Positions 1 through 8,888 of a DNA stretch of 64,000 nt are shown one piece after another. The position numbers and the translations under genes are program-made. The stretch spans positions 310,001 through 374,000 of the forward strand of contig NZ_LMKW01000011.1 of assembly GCF_001421745.1 (NCBI RefSeq), given 5' to 3'. Origin of the DNA: Sphingomonas sp. Leaf230 (GTDB taxonomy: Bacteria; Pseudomonadota; Alphaproteobacteria; Sphingomonadales; Sphingomonadaceae). Under the pieces are notes generated by a model that did not search any database, was not told where the DNA came from, and worked only from the letters and a program-made list of their open reading frames with translations. Positions within the stretch are counted from its first letter, which is position 1; every line of letters begins with the position of its first letter.

Positions 1-2315
1 CCGTGCGCCTGCACCAGCCCGAGTTCAGGCACGAGCTTGGCCAGCTTGGCGGCAAGCGGCGCCATGTCGTCGATCCGCGGCACCACGACGAAGCTCTGTC
101 CGCCGCGCGCCCGCTCGCGACGCAGCGCCGCGCGCACCGTCGCATCATCGAACTGCGCGACCGACGTGCGGATCGGCTGGCGACGTGCCGGTGGGGTGGC
201 GATGACCGACAAGCCCTGCAACCCGATCATCGCGGATTGCAGCGTCCGCGGGATCGGCGTCGCGCTCAGCGTCAGGACATGCCCCGCCCCCAGCGCATGC
301 ATCTTGGCCTTGTCGGCCGCACCGAACCTTTGCTCTTCGTCGATCACCACGAGCGCGAGATCCTTGTACGCGACGCCCTTGCCGGCAATCGCCCCCGTGC
401 CGATCACGACGCCGATCGATCCGTCCGCAAGCCCCGCCCGAACCCGTGCCTTCTCCGCAGTGCTCGACAGCCGCGACAGACCGGCGACGGCCACGCCGGT
501 CCCCTCGAAGCGCTTCGAGAACGTCTCGATATGCTGGCGGACCAGCACCGTCGTCGGCGCGGCGATCGCCACCTGGCGCCCGGCCAGTGCGACGGCAGCC
601 GCGGCTCGCAACGCGACCTCGGTCTTGCCGTAGCCGACGTCGCCGATGATCAGCCGATCCATCGGCTTGCCGCTCGCTAGGTCCGCCAATGTCGTCGAGA
701 TCGCCTTTGCCTGATCAGGCGTCTCGGTGAACGCGAAGCCCGCGGCGAATTTCTCGTAGCGGGCCCGGTCTGGCTCGATCGGGTCGGTAGTGCGTGCGTC
801 GCGCTCGGCGGCGATCGCGGCGAGGTCTCGCGCGCTTTCGGCGATCGCGGCATCGATAGCGCCCCGCCGCTTCTGCCATGACGCGCCATCGAGCGAATCG
901 AGCGTGACCGCGTCGATCTCCGCACCGTACCGCCAGATCCGGTCGGCCTCGCGCACCGGCACCAGGCGGCGGCCTTCCTTGGCATATTCCAGGACGATCG
1001 CGTCGCCGTCGGTCCCCGGCAGCATCTCGAGCCCACGGACGACGCCGATCCCGAACTCCTCGTGGACGATCACGTCGCCGCATCGCAGCTCGCTCGTCAA
1101 TCCCGGCAACATGCCAGCGCTGCCGCCCGCGATCTCGTCGCCACGCGCCCGCCCCCCGAGCAGGTCCGCGCCGGCAACGACCGAGGTCCCGCTCGCGACG
1201 AAGCCGCGATCGATCGGAGCAACCAGCAGCATCGCGGTGCCGGGCTTGGCCGAAACGACGTCCGTCCAGCGATCGATCGACGTAAAGGCGATTTTCGCCG
1301 CACGCTCGAGCTTGGGCTGGAGGAACCGCAGGTCGCGCGGCGATCCCACGACCAGCAGACGCCCATCCGCGAGCGCGTCCTTGGCAAACCGGGCGAACGC
1401 ACGCGCCGGATCGCGGCGTTCGATGAACCGCGGGGGCATTTCGTCGCCGACGTCGAACGCGGCCGTTTCACGTTTCGCGATCTCGGTTGCCCAGACCTTT
1501 TCGAGGACCAGATCGGCGGAGGCACGACGTCGGGGCAATCCGTCTGCGGCGATGGCAAGGAACCGATCGCGCCGCTTTTCCGCATCCCGGTCGAACGCGA
1601 TCGCCGCATCCGGCAGGTGCGCGAGGATCGACACGCCCTTCTCGACCGCGGGTTCGGTCGCGCGGCCGATCTCGACGACGTCGACGTCGCCCAAGCCGAG
1701 CTGAGACACCGGATCATAATCACGCAGGCCAGTGATGCGGCCATCGGCGAATTCGATCCGGACCGGGGTCTCGCGATCGGCGGGGAAAACGTCGATCACG
1801 CCACCGCGTACCGCGATCTCGCCGGGTTCGTCGATCCGATCGTCGGTCAGGTAGCCGACCTCCTCGGCGATCGCGGCAAACGCCTCGATGTCGATCGGAT
1901 CGCCGACCTGTAGCCGCGGTGGCGCCACGTCGAACATCGGCGGCGGCGGATAGCGTACCGCCGTCGCCTCGGCAGTCGTCACCACCAGGATGGGTGCCGC
2001 CTTACTCTCGGATCCCGCGCGCAATCGCCGCAACGCCGCCACGCGACGTCCGACATTGGCAGGCGATGCCGGCGCGTCGTCGCCGGGCAGCGCGTCGCTC
2101 GACGGCACATGGACGACCAGCGCATCGGGCGCGAGCGCCGCCGCGATCATAGCGATCTCCGTCGCACGCTGATCGTCCGCCGCGACGTAGACGAGGTTCC
2201 CGCCGGACAAGCGCTCGACGATAACCGCCGCCAGCGGTGCCACCGCCGCGCTAGGCTTCGCCGCTATCGCTGGCGCGATATCCGCATTCTCGACGTCTTG
2301 ACTGACCTGAAGCAC
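1..2315 (-). CDS. Mfd-family (TRCF-like) DNA translocase, divergent; 3' end beyond the left edge
   Basis: Superfamily 2 helicase of the transcription-repair coupling factor family; about 771 codons are visible and the end lies outside the window. Reading the minus strand shows, in order, an N-terminal UvrB-like part, an RNA-polymerase-interaction-like segment HEEFGIGVVRGLE, Walker A GDVGYGKTEVALRAA, the DEEQ box IDEEQRFG and motif III TLSATPIPRTLQ. The GTG at 2313-2315 is chosen as start because AGGA lies 9 nt upstream and no ATG is in frame. The DEEQ box is near residue 655, some 75 residues earlier than in E. coli Mfd, and the interaction domain is poorly conserved. This suggests a shortened paralogue rather than the housekeeping Mfd, but that needs the genome. 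Role by family: ATP-driven movement on DNA, possibly displacing stalled polymerase. Confidence 0.8.
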   Translation of the reverse strand, partial: MLQVSQDVENADIAPAIAAKPSAAVAPLAAVIVERLSGGNLVYVAADDQRATEIAMIAAALAPDALVVHVPSSDALPGDDAPASPANVGRRVAALRRLRAGSESKAAPILVVTTAEATAVRYPPPPMFDVAPPRLQVGDPIDIEAFAAIAEEVGYLTDDRIDEPGEIAVRGGVIDVFPADRETPVRIEFADGRITGLRDYDPVSQLGLGDVDVVEIGRATEPAVEKGVSILAHLPDAAIAFDRDAEKRRDRFLAIAADGLPRRRASADLVLEKVWATEIAKRETAAFDVGDEMPPRFIERRDPARAFARFAKDALADGRLLVVGSPRDLRFLQPKLERAAKIAFTSIDRWTDVVSAKPGTAMLLVAPIDRGFVASGTSVVAGADLLGGRARGDEIAGGSAGMLPGLTSELRCGDVIVHEEFGIGVVRGLEMLPGTDGDAIVLEYAKEGRRLVPVREADRIWRYGAEIDAVTLDSLDGASWQKRRGAIDAAIAESARDLAAIAAERDARTTDPIEPDRARYEKFAAGFAFTETPDQAKAISTTLADLASGKPMDRLIIGDVGYGKTEVALRAAAAVALAGRQVAIAAPTTVLVRQHIETFSKRFEGTGVAVAGLSRLSSTAEKARVRAGLADGSIGVVIGTGAIAGKGVAYKDLALVVIDEEQRFGAADKAKMHALGAGHVLTLSATPIPRTLQSAMIGLQGLSVIATPPARRQPIRTSVAQFDDATVRAALRRERARGGQSFVVVPRIDDMAPLAAKLAKLVPELGLVQAH

Positions 2316-2397
2316 CGATACGCATCCTTCTTTCGAGGATGAACGTGATGCAGGCAGCGTGCGTTCCGGCGATACTATCCTCGATCAGGGTATTCGA

Positions 2398-3339
2398 TCA
2401 CCATGCGAAGGCGGGAACGATCGTACGCCGTCCGACCAGGAACGCGTCGGCCACGAGCCGCAGCGGTGTTACGTCCACGTCGCGGGAGCGCGAGCCGACG
2501 AGTGCGGCGAACTTGGCATAGAGCCCGGGATATTCGGCATCCGTGGCCTCGGTGACCTCGCCGTCGATCTCCAGGATCGCGCCGCCCATGCTCAGCTTGA
2601 GCGTACCGCCGTCGGTCTCAACGACGATGTCCCATTGCTGCGGCCCTTCGTGGAGGAAGTCGAACGCCGCCGTGACGGGGATGTCGCCGCAGGTGAGATC
2701 GATATTGGCAGCCAGCGGCGACATCCGGCCTTCCGGCACCTGCAGGTCCGCACGATGCACCACCCAGTCGCCGGGGAGGATCTCGGTCGCGATCGACAGC
2801 GCGTTGATGCCGGGATCGAACACGCCGAACCCGCCCGCTTCCAGGATCCAGTCCTGCCCGGGGTGCCAGCGCCGGATATCCTCGCGCCATGCGATCGTGA
2901 CGCGCTCGACCGTGCGATCGGCGAGCCACGCGCGCGCCGGCGCCACGCCCGCCGCCTCGCGCGAATGCCAGGTTGCGAACAGCGAACGACCCGCGGCAAC
3001 CGCATGCGCCTCGATCCGTGCAACTTCGGAGAGAGTAGCAGCGGGCGGCTTCTCCATCATCACGTCCAGCCCGGCGTCGAGCGCCGCCATCGCGATCGCG
3101 GATCGTCCGACCGGCGGCGTGCAGATCGACACCGCGTCGAGGTCATGTCCGGCCGCAAGAAGTTCGGCGATGTCGTGGTAATTATCGACGCCGTCGACCA
3201 CCGCGTTGCGACTGACCGCAGCGACCAGTTCGAAGCACGGATCGTTCGCGATCGCCCGCAGATGCTGGTCGCGTGCGATCTTGCCAACGCCGATGATCGC
3301 CAGCCGGATCGGCTTTGCGGACTTTGCCTCGGTCGCCAT
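2398..3339 (-). CDS. gal: D-galactose 1-dehydrogenase (Gfo/Idh/MocA family)
   Basis: Predicted cytoplasmic NAD(P)-dependent sugar dehydrogenase of 313 residues that oxidises D-galactose (perhaps also L-arabinose) to the lactone, the first step of the De Ley-Doudoroff route. An N-terminal Rossmann motif IIGVGKIARDQH is at about residues 14-25, the family EKPP motif with its conserved lysine near residue 97, and a C-terminal domain with VFDPGINALS. The ATG at 3339 has AGAGGG five bases upstream. It follows the GntR gene on the same strand with a 31-bp gap and lies beside the KDGal kinase and aldolase genes, which is what argues for galactose rather than another sugar. Galactonolactonase and galactonate dehydratase genes are not in the window, so the pathway is completed elsewhere. 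The substrate is inferred from context. Confidence 0.82.
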   Translation of the reverse strand: MATEAKSAKPIRLAIIGVGKIARDQHLRAIANDPCFELVAAVSRNAVVDGVDNYHDIAELLAAGHDLDAVSICTPPVGRSAIAMAALDAGLDVMMEKPPAATLSEVARIEAHAVAAGRSLFATWHSREAAGVAPARAWLADRTVERVTIAWREDIRRWHPGQDWILEAGGFGVFDPGINALSIATEILPGDWVVHRADLQVPEGRMSPLAANIDLTCGDIPVTAAFDFLHEGPQQWDIVVETDGGTLKLSMGGAILEIDGEVTEATDAEYPGLYAKFAALVGSRSRDVDVTPLRLVADAFLVGRRTIVPAFAW

Positions 3340-3352
3340 TAAAACCCTCTCA

Positions 3353-3365
3353 GTTACAGTATAAC
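3353..3365. promoter_or_regulatory. Imperfect palindrome, candidate GntR operator
   Basis: The 13-nt sequence GTTACAGTATAAC is an imperfect inverted repeat (GTTA/TAAC arms) lying between the gntR stop codon and the galactose dehydrogenase start, 13 bp before that ATG. A TTGTA half-site of similar type occurs on the minus strand near 4185-4192, in the gntR-dgoK intergenic region. FadR-type regulators bind short palindromes of about this size. Assigning it to the adjacent regulator is inference. Confidence 0.3.
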
Positions 3366-3370
3366 GGTGC

Positions 3371-4096
3371 TTAGTCGTCGCCGATCAGCGTCAGCACGTC
3401 GCCGATGATCCGCGTCATCGCGATCCGTGCCGCAGCCGGGTCACGTGCGATGATCGCGTCCGCCACCGCGGCGTGATCGGGGATATTGGCGGAACGGCCC
3501 TTGATCCGGTTGGTGAAGCGGATCGACGTCCGCAGCGCGGTCGAGACCACCGATTGGAACTGCGCGTAGAACGGGTTCTTCGACGCCCGCAGGATCGCCA
3601 TGTGAAACGCGATGTCGGCCTCGAGCGGATCGGTCGTTCCCGCCTCGCCCGCTTCCATCTGCGCCAGTCCGTTGCGGATCGCCGCCTCATCCGCGGCGTC
3701 GCCGAACCGCGCCGCCAAGGCCGCGGCCTCCGGCTCGATCGCGACGCGCAACTGGTTGAAGTGCCGCAGCAACTCGACCGAGAACTTACGCTCCAGCGTC
3801 CAGCGCAGCACGTCGGTATCGAACAGGTTCCACGAGCTTGCGGGTTGCACGACGGTCCCCTGCCGCGGCCGCGCGCTGACCAGGCCCTTCGCAGTCAGCA
3901 TCTTGACCGCCTCGCGCGTCACGGATCGGCTCACGCCGTGCGTCTTGGCGATCTCCGCTTCGGTCGGGAACGGACGGTTTTCATAGCGCCCGGTGACGAT
4001 CGCCCGCCCGAGCGTGTCGAGCATCCCATGCGTCAGATTACGGCCCAAGATCGCGGTGGCCGGAAGAACGTCGGTGTCTGTCGTATCGGTCGCCAT
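3371..4096 (-). CDS. GntR/FadR-family transcriptional regulator of the galactonate genes
   Basis: A 241-residue regulator with an N-terminal winged helix-turn-helix (PTEAEIAKTHGVSRSVTREA, about residues 45-64) and an all-helical C-terminal FCD ligand domain, seen in the FHMAILRASKNPFYAQF segment with its conserved histidine. The open frame extends 28 codons further upstream, but ATG 4096 gives the usual family N-terminus. It is transcribed away from dgoK (159-bp shared upstream region) and just ahead of the galactose dehydrogenase gene, as for DgoR-type repressors that respond to galactonate. It probably represses both directions. The inducer is inferred from neighbours. Confidence 0.85.
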   Translation of the reverse strand: MATDTTDTDVLPATAILGRNLTHGMLDTLGRAIVTGRYENRPFPTEAEIAKTHGVSRSVTREAVKMLTAKGLVSARPRQGTVVQPASSWNLFDTDVLRWTLERKFSVELLRHFNQLRVAIEPEAAALAARFGDAADEAAIRNGLAQMEAGEAGTTDPLEADIAFHMAILRASKNPFYAQFQSVVSTALRTSIRFTNRIKGRSANIPDHAAVADAIIARDPAAARIAMTRIIGDVLTLIGDD

Positions 4097-4255
4097 CGGC
4101 CGGGTTTTGGCGCAACGCGCTCCTGGTGTCACGCGTCTTGCAACGCGCCGCAACGATATCCGGTGGAAGGCTTGCGGCAATCATCGTACAATTGGCGACT
4201 ATGCGGGCAAAGGCGGGCGTAATCGTCAAGCTCGCGACGACGTCGAGGTAGAGTT

Positions 4256-5119
4256 ATGCAGCCTTTCATTGCAGTCGACTGGGGCACCACCAATCGGCGC
4301 GCGTTCCGGATCGAGGACGGTACCGTCGTTGCGACCGAACGCGACGATCGCGGCGCCGCGGCCGTAGCGGCCGTCGAGTACGGCGCCGAGGTTGCAGGTA
4401 TCCGCGAACGGCTGGGCGATCTGCCGATGCTGCTCGCGGGGATGGTCGGATCGAACATCGGCTGGCGTAGCGTGCCCTATGTCGCCGCCCCCGCAGGACT
4501 TGCAGACGTTGCCGCCGCACTCGACCGGATCGACGACCGGACCGCGATCGTCCCCGGCATGTCGTACCGCGACGGGTTGCACGCCGACGTGATGCGCGGC
4601 GAAGAAGTGCAACTGCTGGGCGCGATCGCCATAGAGCTGGTGCCGGCGGACGCGTTGCTCTGCCAACCCGGCACGCACTGCAAATGGGCGACCGTCGAGG
4701 GCGGCAGGATCGCCCGGTTCACGACAGCAATGACCGGCGAGCTGTTCGCCCTGCTCCGCGCGCATGGCGTGTTGTCACGCCAGCTCGGCCATCCGGTCGA
4801 GCCGGGTGAAGCGTTCCTCGAAGGTGTCGCCGAGGGCGCGAAACGCGATCTCGCCGCCAGCCTGTTCGCGATCCGCGCGCGCGGCGTACTCGGGATCGCC
4901 GACGACACGAACGCCGCCTCGTTCGCGAGCGGGCTGCTGATCGGTGCCGATACCGCCGCGCGAATCGAGCCCGGCGCGACCGTCCACATCCTAGCCGACG
5001 CAACCCTCGGCGCGCTGTATGCCAGCGCGATCGATGCGCTCGGCGGCGCCTCGCACCATATAGACAGTCAGGCCGCGTTCGTCGCCGGCATCACCCGCAT
5101 CCAGGATCTTGCAGCATGA
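4256..5119 (+). CDS. dgoK: 2-dehydro-3-deoxygalactonokinase
   Basis: Cytoplasmic sugar-acid kinase of 287 residues; phosphorylates 2-keto-3-deoxygalactonate with ATP to the 6-phosphate. The N-terminal phosphate-binding motif VDWGTTNRRAFRI (about residues 7-19) and the CQPGTHCKWA segment near residue 138 are typical of the DgoK family, and the length is normal. The start ATG is followed directly by the family N-terminus. The stop overlaps the aldolase start by four bases (ATGA), so the two products are probably made together by translational coupling. It is transcribed divergently from the GntR regulator. Confidence 0.92.
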   Translation: MQPFIAVDWGTTNRRAFRIEDGTVVATERDDRGAAAVAAVEYGAEVAGIRERLGDLPMLLAGMVGSNIGWRSVPYVAAPAGLADVAAALDRIDDRTAIVPGMSYRDGLHADVMRGEEVQLLGAIAIELVPADALLCQPGTHCKWATVEGGRIARFTTAMTGELFALLRAHGVLSRQLGHPVEPGEAFLEGVAEGAKRDLAASLFAIRARGVLGIADDTNAASFASGLLIGADTAARIEPGATVHILADATLGALYASAIDALGGASHHIDSQAAFVAGITRIQDLAA

Positions 5120-5748
5120 CCAACCGCCAAGCCTTCGACGACGCCTTCGCGAAATGCCCGCTGATCGCGATCCTCCGCGGGGTGAAGCCCGACGAGGTCG
5201 AGGCGATCGGCGAAGCCTTGGTCGAGGCGGGCTTCACGATCCTCGAAGTGCCGATGAACTCGCCCGATCCGCTCGACAGCATCGCGCGACTGGCGCGCCG
5301 GTTCGAGGGACGCGCGGTCGTCGGTGCGGGCACCGTGTTACGCGTCGAAGACGTCGAGGCGGTCGGCGCTGCGGGCGGCACCCTGATCATCGCGCCCAAC
5401 GCGAACGTGCGCGTGATCGCGGCGGCGGCGGACAAGGGCTATGTCGCGCTCCCCGGCATTGCGACTCCGACCGAGGCGTTCGCCGCGCTCGACGCCGGCG
5501 CCTCCGCGCTGAAACTGTTTCCCGCCGAAGCCGCTAGTCCCGCGGTACTCAAAGCGATGCGCGCGATCCTCCCCAAGGACACGCGCGTGCTGCCGGTCGG
5601 CGGGATCGTTCCGGAACTGATGGCGGATTGGCGGAAGGCTGGCGCCGCTGGCTTCGGGCTTGGCTCGGCCGTGTTTGCGCCAGGCATGACCGCAGCGGAC
5701 GTCGGCGCACGCGCCAAGACGTTCATCGAGACGTGGAACGCAGGTTAG
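5116..5748 (+). CDS. dgoA: 2-dehydro-3-deoxy-6-phosphogalactonate aldolase
   Basis: Class I aldolase of 210 residues of the KDPG/KDPGal family; cleaves KDPGal to pyruvate and glyceraldehyde-3-phosphate. Glu44 (in ILEVPMNSP) and the Schiff-base Lys133 (in ALKLFPAE) are at the expected places of the TIM barrel, and the RGV phosphate-region motif is at residues 21-23. PMNSP after the catalytic Glu fits the galactonate-type enzyme. It overlaps dgoK by 4 bp. Together with the dehydrogenase at 2398-3339 it links galactose to central metabolism. Assignment to KDPGal rather than KDPG relies partly on the neighbouring kinase. Confidence 0.92.
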   Translation: MTNRQAFDDAFAKCPLIAILRGVKPDEVEAIGEALVEAGFTILEVPMNSPDPLDSIARLARRFEGRAVVGAGTVLRVEDVEAVGAAGGTLIIAPNANVRVIAAAADKGYVALPGIATPTEAFAALDAGASALKLFPAEAASPAVLKAMRAILPKDTRVLPVGGIVPELMADWRKAGAAGFGLGSAVFAPGMTAADVGARAKTFIETWNAG

Positions 5749-5804
5749 ACCCAAGACTGGAAGCAGGGATCGTCTTCGCGGCGCGCAGGGTTTAGGGCCG
5801 CGCG

Positions 5805-6926
5805 ATGATGTTCGCCGAACAGCAACGAGACCTCGCCAAACTTACGGCTGCCAACCGGTACCGATCGCTCCGGCCGCGTACGGGCGTCGACTTCGCCTCG
5901 AACGACTATCTCGGACTCGCCGGATCGGATCGATTGCGCGCGGCGATGACCGATGCGTTGCAGCGCGGCGTCCCGGTCGGGTCGGGCGGGTCGCGGCTGC
6001 TCCGCGGGAATGCGCCCGAGCACGAGGCGCTGGAGGCGGATGCCGCGCGGTTCTTCGGGACCGAGGCGGCGCTGTTCTTCGCGAGCGGCTATGTCGCCAA
6101 CACGATCCTGTTCGCGACGCTGCCACAACGCGGCGACCTGATCGTCCACGACGCGCTGATCCACGCCAGCGCGCACGAAGGCATGCGGCTCACCCGGGCG
6201 ACCTTCGTCGCCGCAGCGCATAACGATGCCGATGCATTCGAGGACGCGATCGCCGCATGGCGCGCGTCGGGCGGCACAGGCCGCGTATGGATCGCGGTCG
6301 AGAGCCTCTACAGCATGGACGGGGACCAGGCCCCGCTTCCGGCACTTGCCGAGATCGCCGACCGTCACAACGCTGTGCTGCTGATCGATGAAGCGCACGC
6401 GACCGGTGTGTTCGGCACCGACGGCCGCGGGCTCGCCGAAGCGCTCGACGGTCGCGAGAACGTCATTACCTTGAGGACTTGCGGCAAGGCGCTTGGGTGT
6501 GAGGGCGCGCTGTTGTGCGGGCCCGCAGTCATGCGCGACTTTATCGTCAATCGCGGGCGCGGGTTCATCTTCTCGACCGCGCCGTCGCCGCTGATGGCAC
6601 TGGCGGTCGGTGAAGCCCTCCGCATCATTGCAGATGAACCGGCGCGGCGGGAGCGGCTTTGGGACTTGATCGCGACGGCGGAGCGCGTGCTCGCCCCATA
6701 CGGCGTCGCGGCAACGGGCTCGCAGATCCTGCCCCTGGTGCTGGAGGATGCCGCGCGGACGATGCGCGTCGCCGGCGCGATCCAGGCGGCGGGGTTCGAC
6801 GTGCGCGGGATACGGCCGCCGACCGTGCCAGAGGGCGGATCGCGGTTGCGGATATCGTTGACGCTCAACGCGACGGTCGCGGATATAGAGGCTCTGGGAA
6901 CGGTCATGGAAGAGGCATTGCGATGA
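5805..6926 (+). CDS. bioF: 8-amino-7-oxononanoate synthase
   Basis: PLP enzyme of 373 residues that condenses pimeloyl-ACP (or -CoA) with alanine in biotin synthesis. Visible are the N-terminal FASNDYLGLAG motif, the glycine-rich GSGGSRLLRGN, PLP-binding Asp195 in LIDEAHATG, and Schiff-base Lys228 in LRTCGKALG. The ATG at 5805 has AGGG about 7 nt upstream; the next codon is also ATG. The stop overlaps bioD by 4 bp. The cluster is bioF-bioD-bioA; bioB and any bioC/bioH are not in the window. Confidence 0.94.
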   Translation: MMFAEQQRDLAKLTAANRYRSLRPRTGVDFASNDYLGLAGSDRLRAAMTDALQRGVPVGSGGSRLLRGNAPEHEALEADAARFFGTEAALFFASGYVANTILFATLPQRGDLIVHDALIHASAHEGMRLTRATFVAAAHNDADAFEDAIAAWRASGGTGRVWIAVESLYSMDGDQAPLPALAEIADRHNAVLLIDEAHATGVFGTDGRGLAEALDGRENVITLRTCGKALGCEGALLCGPAVMRDFIVNRGRGFIFSTAPSPLMALAVGEALRIIADEPARRERLWDLIATAERVLAPYGVAATGSQILPLVLEDAARTMRVAGAIQAAGFDVRGIRPPTVPEGGSRLRISLTLNATVADIEALGTVMEEALR

Positions 6927-7540
6927 CGATCGTCGTTACCGGAACGGACACCGATATCGGCAAGACCGTGTTCGCCGCCGGGCTCACCGCAGCCCTCGGC
7001 GCGCGCTACTGGAAGCCGGTGCAAGCCGGGCTCGCAGACGGCAGCGACGCAGCGTCGGTCGTGACGCTCGGCGTTCCTGCGGACCACGTGCTGCCCGAAG
7101 CATACCGGCTGACGACGCCGTGCTCGCCGCATCTCGCCGCGGAGATCGACCGCGTGACGATCGATCCCGACCGTCTCGCGCTGCCAGAGGTCGATGGCCC
7201 ACTGGTGGTCGAGGGCGCGGGCGGCGTGATGGTCCCCGTGACACGCGACCTGATCTTCGCAGACCTGTTCGCACGGTGGGCCAAGCCGGTCGTGCTCGTC
7301 GCACGGACGGGTCTCGGCACGATCAACCACAGCCTGCTTTCGATCGAGGCGCTGCGCAGCCGCGGCGTACCGATCCTCGGCATCGCCTTCGTCGGCGACG
7401 CGGTCGAGGATAGTGAGGCGACAATCGCCACGCTCGGCAAAGTTCGCCGGCTCGGCCGCCTGCCCCGCCTCGATCCGCTCAACGCCGCGACGCTGGCGCA
7501 GGCGTTCGCTGCGAACTTCGACCTGGAAGCGTTCCGATGA
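6923..7540 (+). CDS. bioD: ATP-dependent dethiobiotin synthetase
   Basis: Cytoplasmic enzyme of 205 residues that forms the ureido ring of dethiobiotin from DAPA, CO2 and ATP. The P-loop GTDTDIGKT is at residues 7-15, and VEGAGGVMVPV and RTGLGTINHSLLSIEAL are family signatures. ATG 6923 overlaps the bioF stop (ATGA), and its own stop overlaps the bioA ATG, so bioFDA are probably one translationally coupled operon. Confidence 0.94.
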   Translation: MTIVVTGTDTDIGKTVFAAGLTAALGARYWKPVQAGLADGSDAASVVTLGVPADHVLPEAYRLTTPCSPHLAAEIDRVTIDPDRLALPEVDGPLVVEGAGGVMVPVTRDLIFADLFARWAKPVVLVARTGLGTINHSLLSIEALRSRGVPILGIAFVGDAVEDSEATIATLGKVRRLGRLPRLDPLNAATLAQAFAANFDLEAFR

Positions 7541-8796
7541 TCGACTCCCCCGTCTGGCACCCCTTCACGCAGCACGGCCTGCGCGAGCCGATCCCGCTCG
7601 TCACGCATGCCGAGGGCGCCGCGCTCTACACGTCGGATGGCCGGCGGATCGTCGATGCGATCTCGTCCTGGTGGGTTACGACACATGGCCACGCCAACCC
7701 GAAGATCATGGCCGCCATCGCCGAACAGGCGGGCAAGCTCGACCAGATCATCTTCGCCGGCTGGACGCACCAGCCCGCCGAAGACCTCGCGCGTGGCCTG
7801 ATCACGATCATGCCGCCGGAACTGACCCGGGTGTTCTTCTCGGACTCTGGCTCGACCAGTGTCGAGTGCGCGCTGAAGATGGCGCTCGGTTACTGGCTCG
7901 ATCGCGGCGAGGATCGCCACCGCATCCTGGTGCTCGAACACGGCTATCACGGCGACACGATCGGCGCGATGTCGGTAGGCGCGCGCGGCGTCTATAACCG
8001 CGCCTATGCGCCGTTGCTGTTCGACGTCGGCACGATCCCCTTCCCCGCCGCCGGGCACGAACAGGCGGCGCTCGACGCGCTGGAGGCCGCCTGCGCGGCG
8101 CATCCCGCCGCGTTCATCGTCGAACCGTTGCTACTCGGTGCAGGCGGAATGCACATCTATCCCGCACACATCCTCGCCGAGATGCGCCGCATCTGCGCAC
8201 GACACGACGTGCTGTTCATCGCCGACGAAGTGATGACCGGCTGGGGCCGCACCGGCACCTTGCTCGCGTGCGAACAGGCAGGCGTGGTGCCCGACATCCT
8301 GTGCCTGTCGAAGGGCCTGACCGGCGGCGCGATCCCGCTCGCGGTGACGATGGCCACCGAGGCGATCTACCAGGCGCATTACGGCACCGACCGTGCGCGC
8401 ATGTTCTATCACTCGTCGAGCTACACCGCCAACCCGATCGCCTGCGCCGCCGCTAACGCGAACCTCGCGATCTGGCGCGACGAGCCGGTTCGCGAGCGGA
8501 TCGCCGACCTCGCCACACGCCAAGCCTCGCGGCTGGAAGCTCTCGCCCGCCACCCCCGCATCGCCAACGCGCGCCAGATCGGCACTATCACCGCGGTCGA
8601 ACTCCGCGGCGAGGACGGCTATCTGTCGCAGATCGGCCCGCGCCTGCTCGCGTTCTTCGGCGAGCGCGACCTGCTGCTCCGCCCGCTCGGCAACACCGTC
8701 TACGTCATGCCGCCCTATTGCATCGACGATCCCGATCTCGACCGGATCTACGCGGCGATCGCCGAAGCATGCGACACGATCGGGCAAGACTCCTGA
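7537..8796 (+). CDS. bioA: Adenosylmethionine-8-amino-7-oxononanoate aminotransferase
   Basis: Class III PLP aminotransferase of 419 residues; transfers an amino group from S-adenosylmethionine to KAPA, giving DAPA. The BioA-specific start VWHPFTQH, the SSWWVTTHGH segment (substrate pocket), the glycine-rich SDSGSTSVECALKMA and Schiff-base Lys259 in LCLSKGLTGG are all present, with a normal length. It overlaps bioD by 4 bp and is the last gene of bioFDA. A 7-bp-stem palindrome at 8802-8818 follows the stop but has no T-run. Confidence 0.95.
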   Translation: MIDSPVWHPFTQHGLREPIPLVTHAEGAALYTSDGRRIVDAISSWWVTTHGHANPKIMAAIAEQAGKLDQIIFAGWTHQPAEDLARGLITIMPPELTRVFFSDSGSTSVECALKMALGYWLDRGEDRHRILVLEHGYHGDTIGAMSVGARGVYNRAYAPLLFDVGTIPFPAAGHEQAALDALEAACAAHPAAFIVEPLLLGAGGMHIYPAHILAEMRRICARHDVLFIADEVMTGWGRTGTLLACEQAGVVPDILCLSKGLTGGAIPLAVTMATEAIYQAHYGTDRARMFYHSSSYTANPIACAAANANLAIWRDEPVRERIADLATRQASRLEALARHPRIANARQIGTITAVELRGEDGYLSQIGPRLLAFFGERDLLLRPLGNTVYVMPPYCIDDPDLDRIYAAIAEACDTIGQDS

Positions 8797-8888
8797 CGCT
8801 ATTGCTGCATTGCAGCAACAAATGAAGTACATGCGACGTTGAGATAAGATCGCGGCCGAGTACGCTGGCGACGAAAGGCTCGATTACC

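Noticed and set aside
8802..8818. Palindrome TTGCTGCATTGCAGCAA after bioA as a terminator or BioR site
   Set aside because: No T-run follows, and it does not resemble the TTATCTATAA BioR site; kept only as a remark.
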